From Pseudoflavonifractor sp. AF19-9AC (GTDB lineage: Bacteria; Bacillota; Clostridia; Oscillospirales; Oscillospiraceae): 64,000 nt of DNA. The stretch lies in assembly GCF_003478995.1 (NCBI RefSeq), contig NZ_QUGI01000008.1, forward strand, positions 1 to 64,000. Direction: 5' to 3'. Position 1 is the stretch's first letter. Each line of letters opens with the position of its first letter. Positions 37,946 to 45,939 of the stretch are shown in pieces. Below the pieces are notes generated by a model. The model ran no database searches. It was given only the letters and a program-made list of their open reading frames with translations, and was not told the origin of the DNA. A program made the translations under genes and the position numbers.

Positions 37946-38325
37946 ATTCCTTTCTTGTTGGCATCGTTCCTGCATTCTTCACATAAATACATCAGCTTCA
38001 GGTCGTAGGACAAAATAGCTTGTCCGGCCGCCCGCTCCAGCTGGACGGTCAGATCTCCCAGATCCACATCCAGCAGCCGGCCGCATTTCTTGCATACCAG
38101 ATGGTCGTGCCGCTGGATTCGGTCGTATCGGTCGGGCATACCCTCCACCGATACCTTGCGGATGCGGTCCTCTTCCCACAGCCGGTTCAGATTGTTGTAC
38201 ACGGTGGCCAGAACTACCTTGGGGTAGGTCTGGCGCAGCGCCTCAAAAATCTGCTCGGCGGTCATGTGGCTGCGGGACTGCTCCACAATTTCTAAAATTT
38301 TCTTTCCATACTTGGTCACAAGCAT
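37942..38325 (-). CDS. perR: PerR-type Fur-family peroxide regulator
   Basis: A 127-residue Fur-family repressor with a winged helix ([20 protein letters not shown]). The five regulatory-metal ligands of Bacillus PerR all have counterparts: His20, Asp68, His73, His75 and an Asp at 86 or 88. The structural zinc pairs CKKC (78-81) and CEEC are present. An aspartate at position 68, where Fur has glutamate, favours PerR, which senses H2O2 by metal-catalysed histidine oxidation. The N terminus is shorter than in B. subtilis. It is the first gene of the operon and overlaps the hydrogenase start (ATGTGA). A perfect palindromic box in its promoter implies self-repression. Confidence 0.9.
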   Translation of the reverse strand: MLVTKYGKKILEIVEQSRSHMTAEQIFEALRQTYPKVVLATVYNNLNRLWEEDRIRKVSVEGMPDRYDRIQRHDHLVCKKCGRLLDVDLGDLTVQLERAAGQAILSYDLKLMYLCEECRNDANKKGM

Positions 38326-38335
38326 CAACACCGAT

Positions 38336-38352
38336 TTTAGAATAATTCTAAA
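38336..38352. promoter_or_regulatory. PerR/Fur-type operator
   Basis: The 17 bases tttagaataattctaaa are a perfect 8-1-8 palindrome. They match the 7-1-7 layout of PerR boxes (B. subtilis TTATAATnATTATAA). The site starts 3 bases downstream of the -10 element and lies just before the perR start, where a bound repressor would block transcription. Confidence 0.85.
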
Positions 38353-38355
38353 TTT

Positions 38356-38384
38356 ATTGTAGAGACTTCTGGAAAAAAGGTCAA
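38356..38384 (-). promoter_or_regulatory. Promoter of the perR operon
   Basis: On the minus strand, -35 ttgacc and -10 tacaat are separated by exactly 17 bases. The palindromic PerR-type box follows at once. Confidence 0.85.
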
Positions 38385-38470
38385 GAGAAAAATTCTTAAG
38401 ATTTGGAAAAATTGGCAGAAATGGGCGGAAATATGCCATCGCGGTGGCGCGGCAAGGAACCGTTTGCAGA

Positions 38471-38504
38471 AGAAAAAGATGCCGCAGACAAAGCTGCGGC
38501 GTCT
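38471..38504 (-). terminator. Terminator of the deacetylase-like / 107-aa gene pair
   Basis: On the minus strand a 10-bp stem (gctgcggcgtc side against gatgccgcag) with a 5-base loop is followed by ctttttctt, 45 bases past the stop of the 107-residue gene. Confidence 0.8.
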
Positions 38505-38549
38505 TCCACGCATCAATCATATCACCTTGCGGCAAGAGTGAACCGGGAG

Positions 38550-38873
38550 TTATTCCCCCAGAATCTGGAACAGGCAGCCCCACACATAGTCCAAATCCTC
38601 GAAGGGAAGGTCTGGAGTAAGCTGAAAGGCTACGCAGTCCTCTTCCGGCCGGGCCAAAATGCCAAAGCGCCGGGCCAGCGTGTCGGTCAGTGCTTGGGGA
38701 GGGCGGCGGTCAAAGACGGCCCGGACCAGGCCGCTTTCTTGGTCGGCAGAGCGCACCTCCGGCCCTCCCGGGCCGAAGTCCTGAAGCCGGGCCTCCAAAT
38801 GCCGCACCAGCCGGGCCAGGCGGGCGGGATCGCCCGCTGAGGGGGCGGGAGCAGACAGATTGACCGTTCTCAT
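38550..38873 (-). CDS. Small protein resembling the C-terminal end of a class V aminotransferase
   Basis: A 107-residue soluble protein. Its second half (FGILARPEEDCVAFQLT, then FEDLDYVWGCLFQIL) resembles the small C-terminal domain of class V aminotransferases and cysteine desulfurases, where a substrate-binding arginine and a final helix lie. No PLP-lysine domain is attached. It may be an adaptor-like remnant or an unrelated fold; I am not sure. The ATG overlaps the stop of the deacetylase-like gene (ATGA), so translation is coupled. Confidence 0.6.
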   Translation of the reverse strand: MRTVNLSAPAPSAGDPARLARLVRHLEARLQDFGPGGPEVRSADQESGLVRAVFDRRPPQALTDTLARRFGILARPEEDCVAFQLTPDLPFEDLDYVWGCLFQILGE

Positions 38874-40039
38874 AGATGTGTCTCCGTGGGTACGCTGACC
38901 ACAAAGTCGTTGCTCTCCAGCTGACGCAGCAGGGAGGAGAGAACACGGGCGGTATTTTCATTGGCGGGCAGAGTGAGATAGGTGCGGTAAGTGCGCCCGT
39001 TGAGGCGGCGCATGGTGTTGGAGGCAAAGGTATTGGCCCCCACTGTGTCAGAGGGGTTGAGTGCCAGAGTCTCCTTCCAGCATACCCAGCCCTCTGCCTC
39101 CAGGGCGGCGCGGTGACCGTCCGGGACGCAGGCGATGGTGGTTCGCTGGTGAAGCTGCTGGTCCAGGATGTCGTTGCCCTGCTCCAGCAGGGTCCGGGTC
39201 TGGGCAAGGGAATCTCCCTGGGCCAGAATGCCGATGCTGTGGCCGGAGCCCAGAATCCGGCGGACCAGGCCGGGATCCTCCTCCATCACCTGGGGGGTGA
39301 GGAGGAACAGCATATAGGTGCCCTCACTCAGAGAGTCCAGCACTGCGGCGGTTCCGGCGGCATCCTCGCAGCGGAAGGCCAGGTAGGTGCGCACAGTGGC
39401 AGAGCTCTCATCCTCGTCATCGTCCGGTACGGGCGTGGGAGTCACGGTGGTGCCGGTGTTGCTGCCGCCTGAGCCGGGGTCGGGGGTGGGGTTGAGGCTC
39501 TGGTGGTATTCCCGGAGGCGGCGGTTGATGAAGTCGCCGGCGGCGTCAATGAACATCTCGTCGGAGAGGACCACGGCGCTGCTCTTGATACGCACCAGAT
39601 AGCCCTGGCTGATGGTATTGTAGGAGTAGGTCAGGCCGAAGAAGTCGCACACCAGATAGAGTGGAAGGTAGGGGCGGCCGTTTCGCATGATGGCCTTGGC
39701 GGAGTAGGTCTCGCCGGTCAGCTCATTGCGGGTGGTGCCGGTGTTCAGGTTAAAGACCAGCATTTTGCGCAGGTTATAGAGCGTCACCGTGTTGGAGGTG
39801 CGCTCATAGCTGCACTCCAGACCCAGCTTGACTCCGGTGCTGTTGGAGTCGAAGACGCTGTATGGTACATAGAGCGTGCCGCCCGACCAGACCGGCATGG
39901 TGTCGGCGGTGAGGGGCTGAAGGTTGTCGTTGATGGAAGTAAAGTAAAGATCCGCGGCGCTTACCGGGATGGGGGCCAGCAGTCCAAGGCAGAGTACGAC
40001 GGTTAAAAGTGCGCCCAGGAGCCTGCGTTTGAGAGACAT
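38870..40039 (-). CDS. Secreted protein with copper-amine-oxidase-like N domain and degenerate deacetylase domain
   Basis: A 389-residue exported protein. A signal peptide (MSLKRRLLGALLTVVLCLGL to about residue 29) is followed by a copper-amine-oxidase-N-like domain (WSGGTLYVPYSVFDSN, YLPLYLVCDFFGL). A Pro/Thr/Asp linker (about 184-212) leads to a C-terminal domain that looks like a polysaccharide deacetylase fold. The catalytic motifs are lost: TFDDGP is replaced by AFRCEDAAG, and the metal histidine motif after GHSIG is missing. It is probably a cell-wall-associated binding protein and not an enzyme. The ATG at 40039 has ggaggag upstream. Confidence 0.75.
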   Translation of the reverse strand: MSLKRRLLGALLTVVLCLGLLAPIPVSAADLYFTSINDNLQPLTADTMPVWSGGTLYVPYSVFDSNSTGVKLGLECSYERTSNTVTLYNLRKMLVFNLNTGTTRNELTGETYSAKAIMRNGRPYLPLYLVCDFFGLTYSYNTISQGYLVRIKSSAVVLSDEMFIDAAGDFINRRLREYHQSLNPTPDPGSGGSNTGTTVTPTPVPDDDEDESSATVRTYLAFRCEDAAGTAAVLDSLSEGTYMLFLLTPQVMEEDPGLVRRILGSGHSIGILAQGDSLAQTRTLLEQGNDILDQQLHQRTTIACVPDGHRAALEAEGWVCWKETLALNPSDTVGANTFASNTMRRLNGRTYRTYLTLPANENTARVLSSLLRQLESNDFVVSVPTETHL

Positions 40040-40225
40040 GAACCCTCCTCCTTTCCGGTTGATAAAGGGATTATAACATAGTATAATCGGGGAGGCAAGC
40101 GGCCGGAATCGGACGGAAGGAGCCAATTTAATCCGTTTTTAATGAAGGGTAAACACCCTTTCAAGCGCCGTGTGTTATCCTGAGAGGCGAAAAACGAACC
40201 GCGTCCGGGGAAAGGAGCCGGCTTG

Positions 40226-40930
40226 ATGGAAGTGACATTGGAACAGGTGGAGCGCCTGCGGGAAAAGGCCGACGTGAGCTATGCCAAGGCCAAGGAGGCC
40301 CTGCTGTACAGCGGCGGCAACCTGCTGGACGCCCTGATCTATCTGGAGGAGCGGGGGGACATTCCCCGCCCGGAGGGGGCCTATTACTCCACCCGGGGGC
40401 AGACGCCGCCCATGCCGGAGGAGCCGGAAGAGCCCCAGCCGGAGCCGTCAGAGGGGAAGGAGAAGAAGACTGGTCGGGGCAGTCTGCTGCAGCGTCTTCG
40501 CTATATTCTGCTGGACAATGAACTGGAGATCTGGCGGAAGGACCGGCCCATTACCGCGCTGCCGGTGCTCATTCTGATTCTGCTGCTGATTGTGGCCTAT
40601 TATATTGTGATTCCCCTTCTGATTTTGAGCCTGTTTTTTGGCTTTCGCTACCGCTTTTCCGGGCCCGACCTGGAGCGGGAGGAGATCAACAATGTGATGG
40701 GCAGCGTGGCGGATACCGCCGCTGATCTGGGCCGCCAGGTGATGGAGGAACTGCGCCGTCAGAGCCGCGCCGGCCGGCCGGAGGCGGAGCGGGCGGCTCA
40801 GGAGGCTCAGGCACAGGCGGAGGAGGCAGAGCGCCAGGCGGAGGAAGTAAAGCGTCAGGCCGAGGAGCTGGACCGCCGGATTGCCGATGAGCTGCTGGGC
40901 GGAGCGAGAAAGAAGGACGACCGGGACTGA
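40226..40930 (+). CDS. DUF4342 (UBA-like) membrane protein
   Basis: A 234-residue protein. Residues 1-44 match DUF4342, a UBA-like helical domain (LEQVERLREKADVSYAKAKE and LLDALIYLEERG). A Pro/Glu linker follows, then a hydrophobic double span (about 112-140, PVLILILLLIVAYYIVIPLL). The long charged coiled-coil C terminus is built of AEEAERQAEEVKRQ-type heptads. The ATG at 40226 has aaaggag upstream; a TTG one codon earlier is unlikely. It is followed by the two-component regulator after 31 bases, so it probably heads that operon and may relate to envelope stress. Confidence 0.8.
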   Translation: MEVTLEQVERLREKADVSYAKAKEALLYSGGNLLDALIYLEERGDIPRPEGAYYSTRGQTPPMPEEPEEPQPEPSEGKEKKTGRGSLLQRLRYILLDNELEIWRKDRPITALPVLILILLLIVAYYIVIPLLILSLFFGFRYRFSGPDLEREEINNVMGSVADTAADLGRQVMEELRRQSRAGRPEAERAAQEAQAQAEEAERQAEEVKRQAEELDRRIADELLGGARKKDDRD

Positions 40931-40961
40931 GACTCGGCCGGGAGAAGGGGAGGAACAAGCC

Positions 40962-41636
40962 GTGTCAGAGCGGATTTTGCTGGTGGAAGACGAGGAAAAG
41001 CTGGCCCGCATGGTGGAGCTGGAGTTGAAGTACGAGGGCTACCAGGTGGAGAAGGCCTTTGACGGGCGCACCGGACTGGAGCAGGCCCTGTCCGGGGAAT
41101 TTGACCTGGTACTGCTGGACATCATGCTGCCCCGGCTGTCGGGTATGGAGGTGCTGCGGCGGCTCCGGCGTGAGAGTCAGGTGCCCGTCATCATGCTCAC
41201 CGCCCGGGACAGTGTGGTGGACAAGGTGTCCGGCCTGGATTCCGGGGCGGACGACTATATCACAAAGCCCTTTGCCATCGAGGAACTGCTGGCCCGCATC
41301 CGGGCGGCCCTCCGGGGCCGGGGGGAGCGGGGCGAGCCGCTGCTCACCGCCGGGGAGCTCAGCATGGATGTGGAGCGCCACCGGGTGACTGTGAAGGGGC
41401 AGGAGGTGGAGCTCACCAAGAAGGAGTTTGACCTTCTGCGCCAGCTGCTGGAAAACAAGGGGCGGGTGCTCACCCGGGAGTCCCTGTTGGACAGCGTGTG
41501 GGGCTTTGACTTTGTGGGGGAGACCAACTCGGTGGACGTGTATATCCGGTTCCTCCGCAGTAAGATTGACGAGGCCTTTGGCATCAAGCTCATCCACACC
41601 GTTCGGGGTGTGGGCTATGTGATTCGGGAAAATTAG
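40962..41636 (+). CDS. OmpR-family response regulator
   Basis: A 224-residue two-component regulator. The receiver domain has the acidic pair at residues 10-11, phospho-acceptor Asp53 (LLDIMLP) and Lys102 (TKPF). The C-terminal winged helix has ELTKKEFDLLRQLLENKG and NSVDVYIRFLRSKID. Closest in layout to CiaR/CssR/ArlR-like regulators. The GTG at 40962 follows ggggagga. The cognate kinase is two genes downstream, with a flavodoxin gene in between. Confidence 0.94.
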   Translation: MSERILLVEDEEKLARMVELELKYEGYQVEKAFDGRTGLEQALSGEFDLVLLDIMLPRLSGMEVLRRLRRESQVPVIMLTARDSVVDKVSGLDSGADDYITKPFAIEELLARIRAALRGRGERGEPLLTAGELSMDVERHRVTVKGQEVELTKKEFDLLRQLLENKGRVLTRESLLDSVWGFDFVGETNSVDVYIRFLRSKIDEAFGIKLIHTVRGVGYVIREN

Positions 41637-41649
41637 GAGGAATGGCAGA

Positions 41650-42150
41650 ATGGTGATCGTATATCAGTCCAACACCGGGTTTACCAGGGAGTATGCCCAA
41701 ATGTTGGCCAAGGCGGAGAAGCTCAAGTGCTATGAGCAGGGGGAGGGCCCCCAGCCTCTGGCCGGGGAGGAGGTCTTCTATATGGGGCCCCTCATGGCCG
41801 GGCACATCACCGGTCTGGACCAGGCCATGAAGCGCTATGCGGTCAAGGGCATCTGCGGTGTGGGCATGTCTCCTCCGGGGGAGCAGGTGCTGGGCACCAT
41901 GGCCAAGACCAACTACACCAATAACCTGCCGGTCTTCTATCTCCAGGGCGGCTGGGCCCCGAAGAAGGTGGGCTGGCTGAAGCGGAGAATGGTGGGCATG
42001 GTCACCCGTTCCACCCGCAAAGCTCTTCAGGAGAAGGGCAGCCGCCGCACCCCGGAGGAGGAGCGCGCTCTGAGCTTCCTGGTCCGCGGGGGAAGCTACG
42101 TGGCCTATGAAAATCTGGCGCTGATCCAGAACTGGCTGAGACAGCAGTAA
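41650..42150 (+). CDS. Flavodoxin-like protein
   Basis: A 166-residue protein with a flavodoxin-type FMN phosphate loop (YQSNTGFTREYA, residues 5-16). The core is reduced compared with classic flavodoxins, and the segment PVFYLQGGWAPKKVGWLKRRM and onwards is basic. It belongs to a family of flavodoxin-domain proteins of unknown partner. It begins 13 bases after the response regulator and ends 33 bases before the kinase start, so all three are co-transcribed. It could act as a redox partner of the sensor or be one of its targets. Confidence 0.75.
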   Translation: MVIVYQSNTGFTREYAQMLAKAEKLKCYEQGEGPQPLAGEEVFYMGPLMAGHITGLDQAMKRYAVKGICGVGMSPPGEQVLGTMAKTNYTNNLPVFYLQGGWAPKKVGWLKRRMVGMVTRSTRKALQEKGSRRTPEEERALSFLVRGGSYVAYENLALIQNWLRQQ

Positions 42151-42183
42151 ACCCAAACACGGCAGGAGAGGAGGGGGAGAGAC

Positions 42184-43638
42184 CTGGACAAGAAAAAACG
42201 CTTTCAGTCGCCTCCGCCGGCCGATCCCATCACGGCGGTGCGGGAGTCCTCCCTGGCCTTCCGGCTGAACACCGGATTTTTCCTCCGGCAGGTGGGCATT
42301 TTTCTGGTGATGGACCTCCTTCTGGTGGCCCTGGCCTTTGTGGGGCTGGTGGCCTATGCGGAGAACCGCTGCGCCGATGTGGCGGTTCTGGTGGAGGAGC
42401 GGGGCATCCCCTCAGAGGAGGCGCTGGCCTGGATGGAGGCCAGCGATTATACCATCGCGCCGCTGAGCCGCGCGCCCCAGGGCCTGGAGTTGCCGGCCAT
42501 CCCCTGGGTGCCCATACGGGAGGAGCTCTCCGGAGCCCTGCGCAGCTGGGATTTGGCCCACTACTATCGGGTGGAGCTGTACAGTGGGAGCAGCGCCTAC
42601 GCCATTGAGGTAGATCTGAGCGGGATTTTCCGCACCCTCTATTGGGCGGGCATTGTGCTGCTCATCTGCCAGGGCCTGTCCCTGCTTACCAACCTGTTCC
42701 GCAACAAGCGCTCCATCCGTAAGGTGCTCCGACCCATTCAGGAGCTCTCCGCTGCCGCCGCCCGGCTCAACTCCATGACTCATATGTCCCGGCGGGAGCT
42801 GGAAAATCTGGCGGGGGAGCTGGATAAAATCAACGCCAAGCACCTGGACAGCCGCATTGACCTGCCCGCCACCCAGAAGGAGCTGCGCTCCCTGGCCCAG
42901 GCCATCAACGATATGCTGGACCGGGTGAACCGGGCGTACAGCGCCCAGATGCGCTTTGTCTCCGACGCCAGCCATGAGCTGCGCACCCCCATCGCCGTCA
43001 TCCAGGGCTATGCCGCCCTGCTGGACCGGTGGGGCAAGTCCGATCCGGAGGCCCTCCAGGAGTCCATTGACGCCATCCGCTCGGAGGCGGCGGCCATGGA
43101 GCGGCTGGTGGAGCAGCTGCTGTTCCTGGCCCGGGGGGACAACGACTCCCAGCCGGTGCACATGGAGCGGCTGGACCTCACTGCCCTGGCCGGGGAGGTG
43201 CTGCGGGAGGAGGAGATGATCCACCCGGAGCGCACCTTCCTGCCCCGCTGGGGGGAGGAGGCGGTGACCGTGCGGGCCGACCCGGGCCTGATGAAGCAGG
43301 TCATGCGCATCCTCATGGACAACGCGGTGAAGTATAGCCCCGACACAGGGCGGGTTTACCTTCGGGTGAGCGAGAGCCAGGGCTATGCCCGGGTCACCGT
43401 CCAGGACGAGGGCATGGGCATCGCCCCGGAGGGCATTTCCCATATCTTTGAGCGGTTTTACCGCACCGACCAGTCCCGGGACCGGAAGACCGGCGGGACG
43501 GGACTGGGCCTGGCCATTGCCCGATGGATTGTGGAACGCCACGGGGGCTGGTTTGAGGTGGTTTCCCGTCCCGACGTGGGGACCCGGATTGCCTTTCTCA
43601 TCCCCCTGGCCCCGGAGGAGCCGGCAGAACCCATATAA
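42184..43638 (+). CDS. Sensor histidine kinase
   Basis: A kinase of about 484 residues with two membrane helices (roughly 40-62 and 155-180) bracketing a 90-residue outside domain. A HAMP-like linker, the H box FVSDASHELRTPI (His near residue 264), N box ILMDNAVKYSP and G boxes DEGMGI and GGTGLGLAI follow. The first ATG-like start by frame is a GTG at 42238 with no ribosome site. A CTG at 42184 has gaggagg about nine bases upstream and gives the natural-looking N terminus DKKKRFQSPPPADP, so I chose it as a rare start. It is the partner of the OmpR-type regulator. Confidence 0.88.
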   Translation: MDKKKRFQSPPPADPITAVRESSLAFRLNTGFFLRQVGIFLVMDLLLVALAFVGLVAYAENRCADVAVLVEERGIPSEEALAWMEASDYTIAPLSRAPQGLELPAIPWVPIREELSGALRSWDLAHYYRVELYSGSSAYAIEVDLSGIFRTLYWAGIVLLICQGLSLLTNLFRNKRSIRKVLRPIQELSAAAARLNSMTHMSRRELENLAGELDKINAKHLDSRIDLPATQKELRSLAQAINDMLDRVNRAYSAQMRFVSDASHELRTPIAVIQGYAALLDRWGKSDPEALQESIDAIRSEAAAMERLVEQLLFLARGDNDSQPVHMERLDLTALAGEVLREEEMIHPERTFLPRWGEEAVTVRADPGLMKQVMRILMDNAVKYSPDTGRVYLRVSESQGYARVTVQDEGMGIAPEGISHIFERFYRTDQSRDRKTGGTGLGLAIARWIVERHGGWFEVVSRPDVGTRIAFLIPLAPEEPAEPI

Positions 43639-43679
43639 AAAGACTCCGCAGCCTTTGAAAGCGCTGCGGAGTCTTTTTT
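43637..43679. terminator. Bidirectional terminator after the histidine kinase
   Basis: A 13-bp stem (gactccgcag core and complement) with A and T tracts on both sides. It serves the kinase operon and the convergent acetyltransferase gene. Confidence 0.9.
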
Positions 43680-43697
43680 GTTGCAAGTTTGGCTCTA

Positions 43698-44270
43698 TTA
43701 CCGGCTTCGGGCGGCAAGAATGTCCTCCAGAATCCCGGAGTCCAGCTGGGGCAGAGGGATGACAGGGGCAGGGGTCTGGGGGTAGGAGGACAGAGCCCGG
43801 TCAAACCAAACCACGTCAACCCATCTCCCGTTTTTGTAGCCCGTGTTCCGGTGCACCCCCAGCTCATGAAAGCCGAAGGCGTGGTGGAGTGCTTCGCTGG
43901 CGGGGTTGGGGAGGGTGACCACACCATACACCGTTCGGACCCCCTGGGCGGTGAGCAGATCCAGCAGAGCGCCGAACAGCCGCGTTCCCAGCCCGCGGCC
44001 CACAGCGGACCGGTCCAGGTAGATGGACAGCTCTGCATTCCACTGGTACCCCTCCCGGGTCCGCTCCGGATGGGCGTAGGCGTAGCCCAGCACAGCGCCG
44101 TCCTCCTCCCACACCAGGTAGGGGTAGCGCTCCAGGGTGGTGGAGACGCGGCGGGTAAATTCCGCCTCGCCGGGCAGCTCATATTCCAGGGTGATGGTGG
44201 TGTCAATATACTGGCCGTAGATGGCCAGAAGGGCCGGGGCGTCCTCCGGCCGGGCCAGACGAAGTGCCAT
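43698..44270 (-). CDS. GNAT N-acetyltransferase (phosphinothricin acetyltransferase-like)
   Basis: A 190-residue GCN5-related acetyltransferase that moves an acetyl group from acetyl-CoA to an amine. The CoA-binding loop is seen as RSAVGRGLGTRLF, with NPASEALHHAFGFHELGVHRN after it, a pattern typical of the phosphinothricin/methionine-sulfoximine branch. The catalytic glutamate region NAELSIYLD is present. Start: ATG at 44270. It follows thiI by 12 bases on the same strand, so the two are co-transcribed. The natural substrate is unknown. Confidence 0.9.
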   Translation of the reverse strand: MALRLARPEDAPALLAIYGQYIDTTITLEYELPGEAEFTRRVSTTLERYPYLVWEEDGAVLGYAYAHPERTREGYQWNAELSIYLDRSAVGRGLGTRLFGALLDLLTAQGVRTVYGVVTLPNPASEALHHAFGFHELGVHRNTGYKNGRWVDVVWFDRALSSYPQTPAPVIPLPQLDSGILEDILAARSR

Positions 44271-44282
44271 AACCCTTCCTCC

Positions 44283-45449
44283 TTACACGTGGATGCGCTC
44301 GATGCCCTCCACGGCGGCACGGACCATTCCTTCGATGTCCAGCTTGCTCTCAGCGGCCTCCACCTCGCCGGGGAGGGGACGCAGCCGGGGATGGCGGGGA
44401 GTGAAGACGGTGCAGCAGTCCTCATAGGGCAGGATGGAGGTTTCAAAGGTGCCGATCTTTCGGGCGATCTGGACGATCTCCTCCTTATCAAGACCCACGC
44501 AGGGACGGAGAATGGGCATCTCTACCACCGCACCGGTGACGGCCATGGCCTCCATGGTCTGGCTGGCCACCTGGCCCAGGCACTCGCCGGTGACCAGGGC
44601 CTTGGCCCCGCAGCGGCGGGCCACCGCCTCAGAAATACGCATCATAAAGCGGCGCATGATGATGGTGAAGAGCTCCTCGGGGCAGGAGCGGCGCAGCTCC
44701 TCCTGAATGGCAGTGAAGGGGACCACGTGGACGGTGAGCCGGCCGGTGTAAGGGGTGAGCAGTCGGGCCAGCTCGATGACCTTGTCCTTGGCCTCAGGGG
44801 AGGTGTAGGGGTAGGAGAAGAAGTGGACCATCTCCAGGGCCACGCCCCGTTTGGCAATCATCCAGGAGGCCACCGGGGAGTCGATGCCCCCGGACAGCAG
44901 GGCCACCGCCCGGCCGTTGATGCCCACGGGCAGGCCGCCGGCGCCGGGGTCGGGGTTGGCGTGGACGAAGGCGGCGTAGTCCCGAATCTCCACGTAGACG
45001 GTGAGCTCCGGGTGGTGGACGTCCACCTGCAGGTTGGGGTAGAGCTCATGAAGCTCGCCGCCCACATACTGGCTCAGCTGGATGGAGGTCATGGGGAAGG
45101 TCTTGTCCGCCCGCTTGGTCTCCACTTTGAAGGTGCGGGCGCTCTTCAGCCGCTCATCCAGATACTCCCGGCAGGCCTGGAGGATGGCGTCCTTGTCCTT
45201 CTCACAGGCCCGGGCCCGGCTGAGGCCCACCACGCCGAAAACCTTCTTCATGGCCTCCCAGGCGCCGTCCATGTCGCAGTCCTCCCGCATGGGCTCCACA
45301 TAGGTGGTGGACTGACGGGTGTAGACCCGGAACTGGCCCAGATTGTTGAGGCGGCGGTGGATATTGGCCTGGAGCTTGTCCTCAAAGCTGCGGCGGTTGA
45401 GGCCCTTCAGCACCAGCTCGCCCAGCTTGAGCAAAATCATCTCGTTCAT
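44283..45449 (-). CDS. thiI: tRNA 4-thiouridine synthase ThiI
   Basis: A 388-residue enzyme that makes 4-thiouridine at position 8 of tRNA. An N-terminal ferredoxin-like and THUMP region (about 1-165) precedes a PP-loop ATP-pyrophosphatase domain with SGGIDSP and, later, ALVTGECLGQVASQT. There is no C-terminal rhodanese domain, as usual in Gram-positive bacteria, so sulfur probably comes directly from a partner desulfurase encoded elsewhere. A conserved pair of cysteines (YEDCCTVF) is present near the C terminus. Start: ATG at 45449. Confidence 0.95.
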   Translation of the reverse strand: MNEMILLKLGELVLKGLNRRSFEDKLQANIHRRLNNLGQFRVYTRQSTTYVEPMREDCDMDGAWEAMKKVFGVVGLSRARACEKDKDAILQACREYLDERLKSARTFKVETKRADKTFPMTSIQLSQYVGGELHELYPNLQVDVHHPELTVYVEIRDYAAFVHANPDPGAGGLPVGINGRAVALLSGGIDSPVASWMIAKRGVALEMVHFFSYPYTSPEAKDKVIELARLLTPYTGRLTVHVVPFTAIQEELRRSCPEELFTIIMRRFMMRISEAVARRCGAKALVTGECLGQVASQTMEAMAVTGAVVEMPILRPCVGLDKEEIVQIARKIGTFETSILPYEDCCTVFTPRHPRLRPLPGEVEAAESKLDIEGMVRAAVEGIERIHV

Positions 45450-45544
45450 ATTCCCGTTGGTTCCTTTCTGTGGGAAACCCCAAAATTCCAGGCTATTATA
45501 CCGGAAAACCGCCGGAATGTCCAGCCGGAGAGGGGGTCGGGCAA

Positions 45545-45568
45545 AATATAAGCGCCGCAGAGCGGCGC
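45545..45568 (-). terminator. Terminator of the Xre repressor gene
   Basis: On the minus strand gcgccgc pairs with gcggcgc over a 3-base loop and is followed by ttatattttg, directly after the stop codon. Confidence 0.7.
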
Positions 45569-45577
45569 AAAAGGATG

Positions 45578-45862
45578 TTAGCTTCGGCGCAGAAATTCCA
45601 CCAGCTGCACCAGAGTGGCAACTTGTTCGGGAGGGAGGCCGGAGATGTCCAGAGATTGGTTTTGCTTCAAACCAAACAGATAATCAGTAGAGACCCCAAA
45701 AATGCGGGAGAGTTCCACAATATACTGGGTGGATGGAATGGAGATGCCGCTCTCCCAGGCGTTGACGCTGGAGCGGGTCGTGACCAGCCGGCGAGCCAGC
45801 TCAGCCTGTGTCCAGCCAGAGCGTTCCCGCAGCAGTTTGATTTTTTCTGACATCATAGGCAT
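45578..45862 (-). CDS. Xre-family transcriptional regulator
   Basis: A 94-residue DNA-binding protein. Residues 5-60 form an Xre/Cro helix-turn-helix (IKLLRERSGWTQAELARRL, TRSSVNAWESGISIPS, then YIVELSRIFGVSTDYLFGL). A short C-terminal helix probably dimerises. The start is the ATG at 45862 behind aaggtgg; an ATG two codons earlier overlaps that site. The gene is divergent from a diguanylate cyclase gene. A palindrome at 45911-45926 overlaps its own -10 element, which points to autoregulation. The same palindrome occurs before the MoxR operon at 46-60. Confidence 0.88.
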   Translation of the reverse strand: MPMMSEKIKLLRERSGWTQAELARRLVTTRSSVNAWESGISIPSTQYIVELSRIFGVSTDYLFGLKQNQSLDISGLPPEQVATLVQLVEFLRRS

Positions 45863-45910
45863 CACCACCTTTTGCAGTTCATTATTCTACAATCAAATTG
45901 GCAACTATAC

Positions 45911-45926
45911 ATTATCAAAATGATAT
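45911..45926. promoter_or_regulatory. Palindromic operator in the xre / GGDEF divergent promoter
   Basis: The bases attatcaaaatgatat contain the inverted repeat tatca-aaa-tgata. It covers the minus-strand -10 element (gataat) of the Xre repressor gene. Fourteen of fifteen bases match the site at 46-60. Confidence 0.7.
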
Positions 45927-45939
45927 TTATAATTGACAA
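45911..45939 (-). promoter_or_regulatory. Promoter of the Xre repressor gene
   Basis: On the minus strand, -35 ttgtca (45939-45934) and -10 gataat (45916-45911) are separated by 17 bases. Its -35 overlaps the -35 of the opposite promoter by five bases. Confidence 0.7.
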
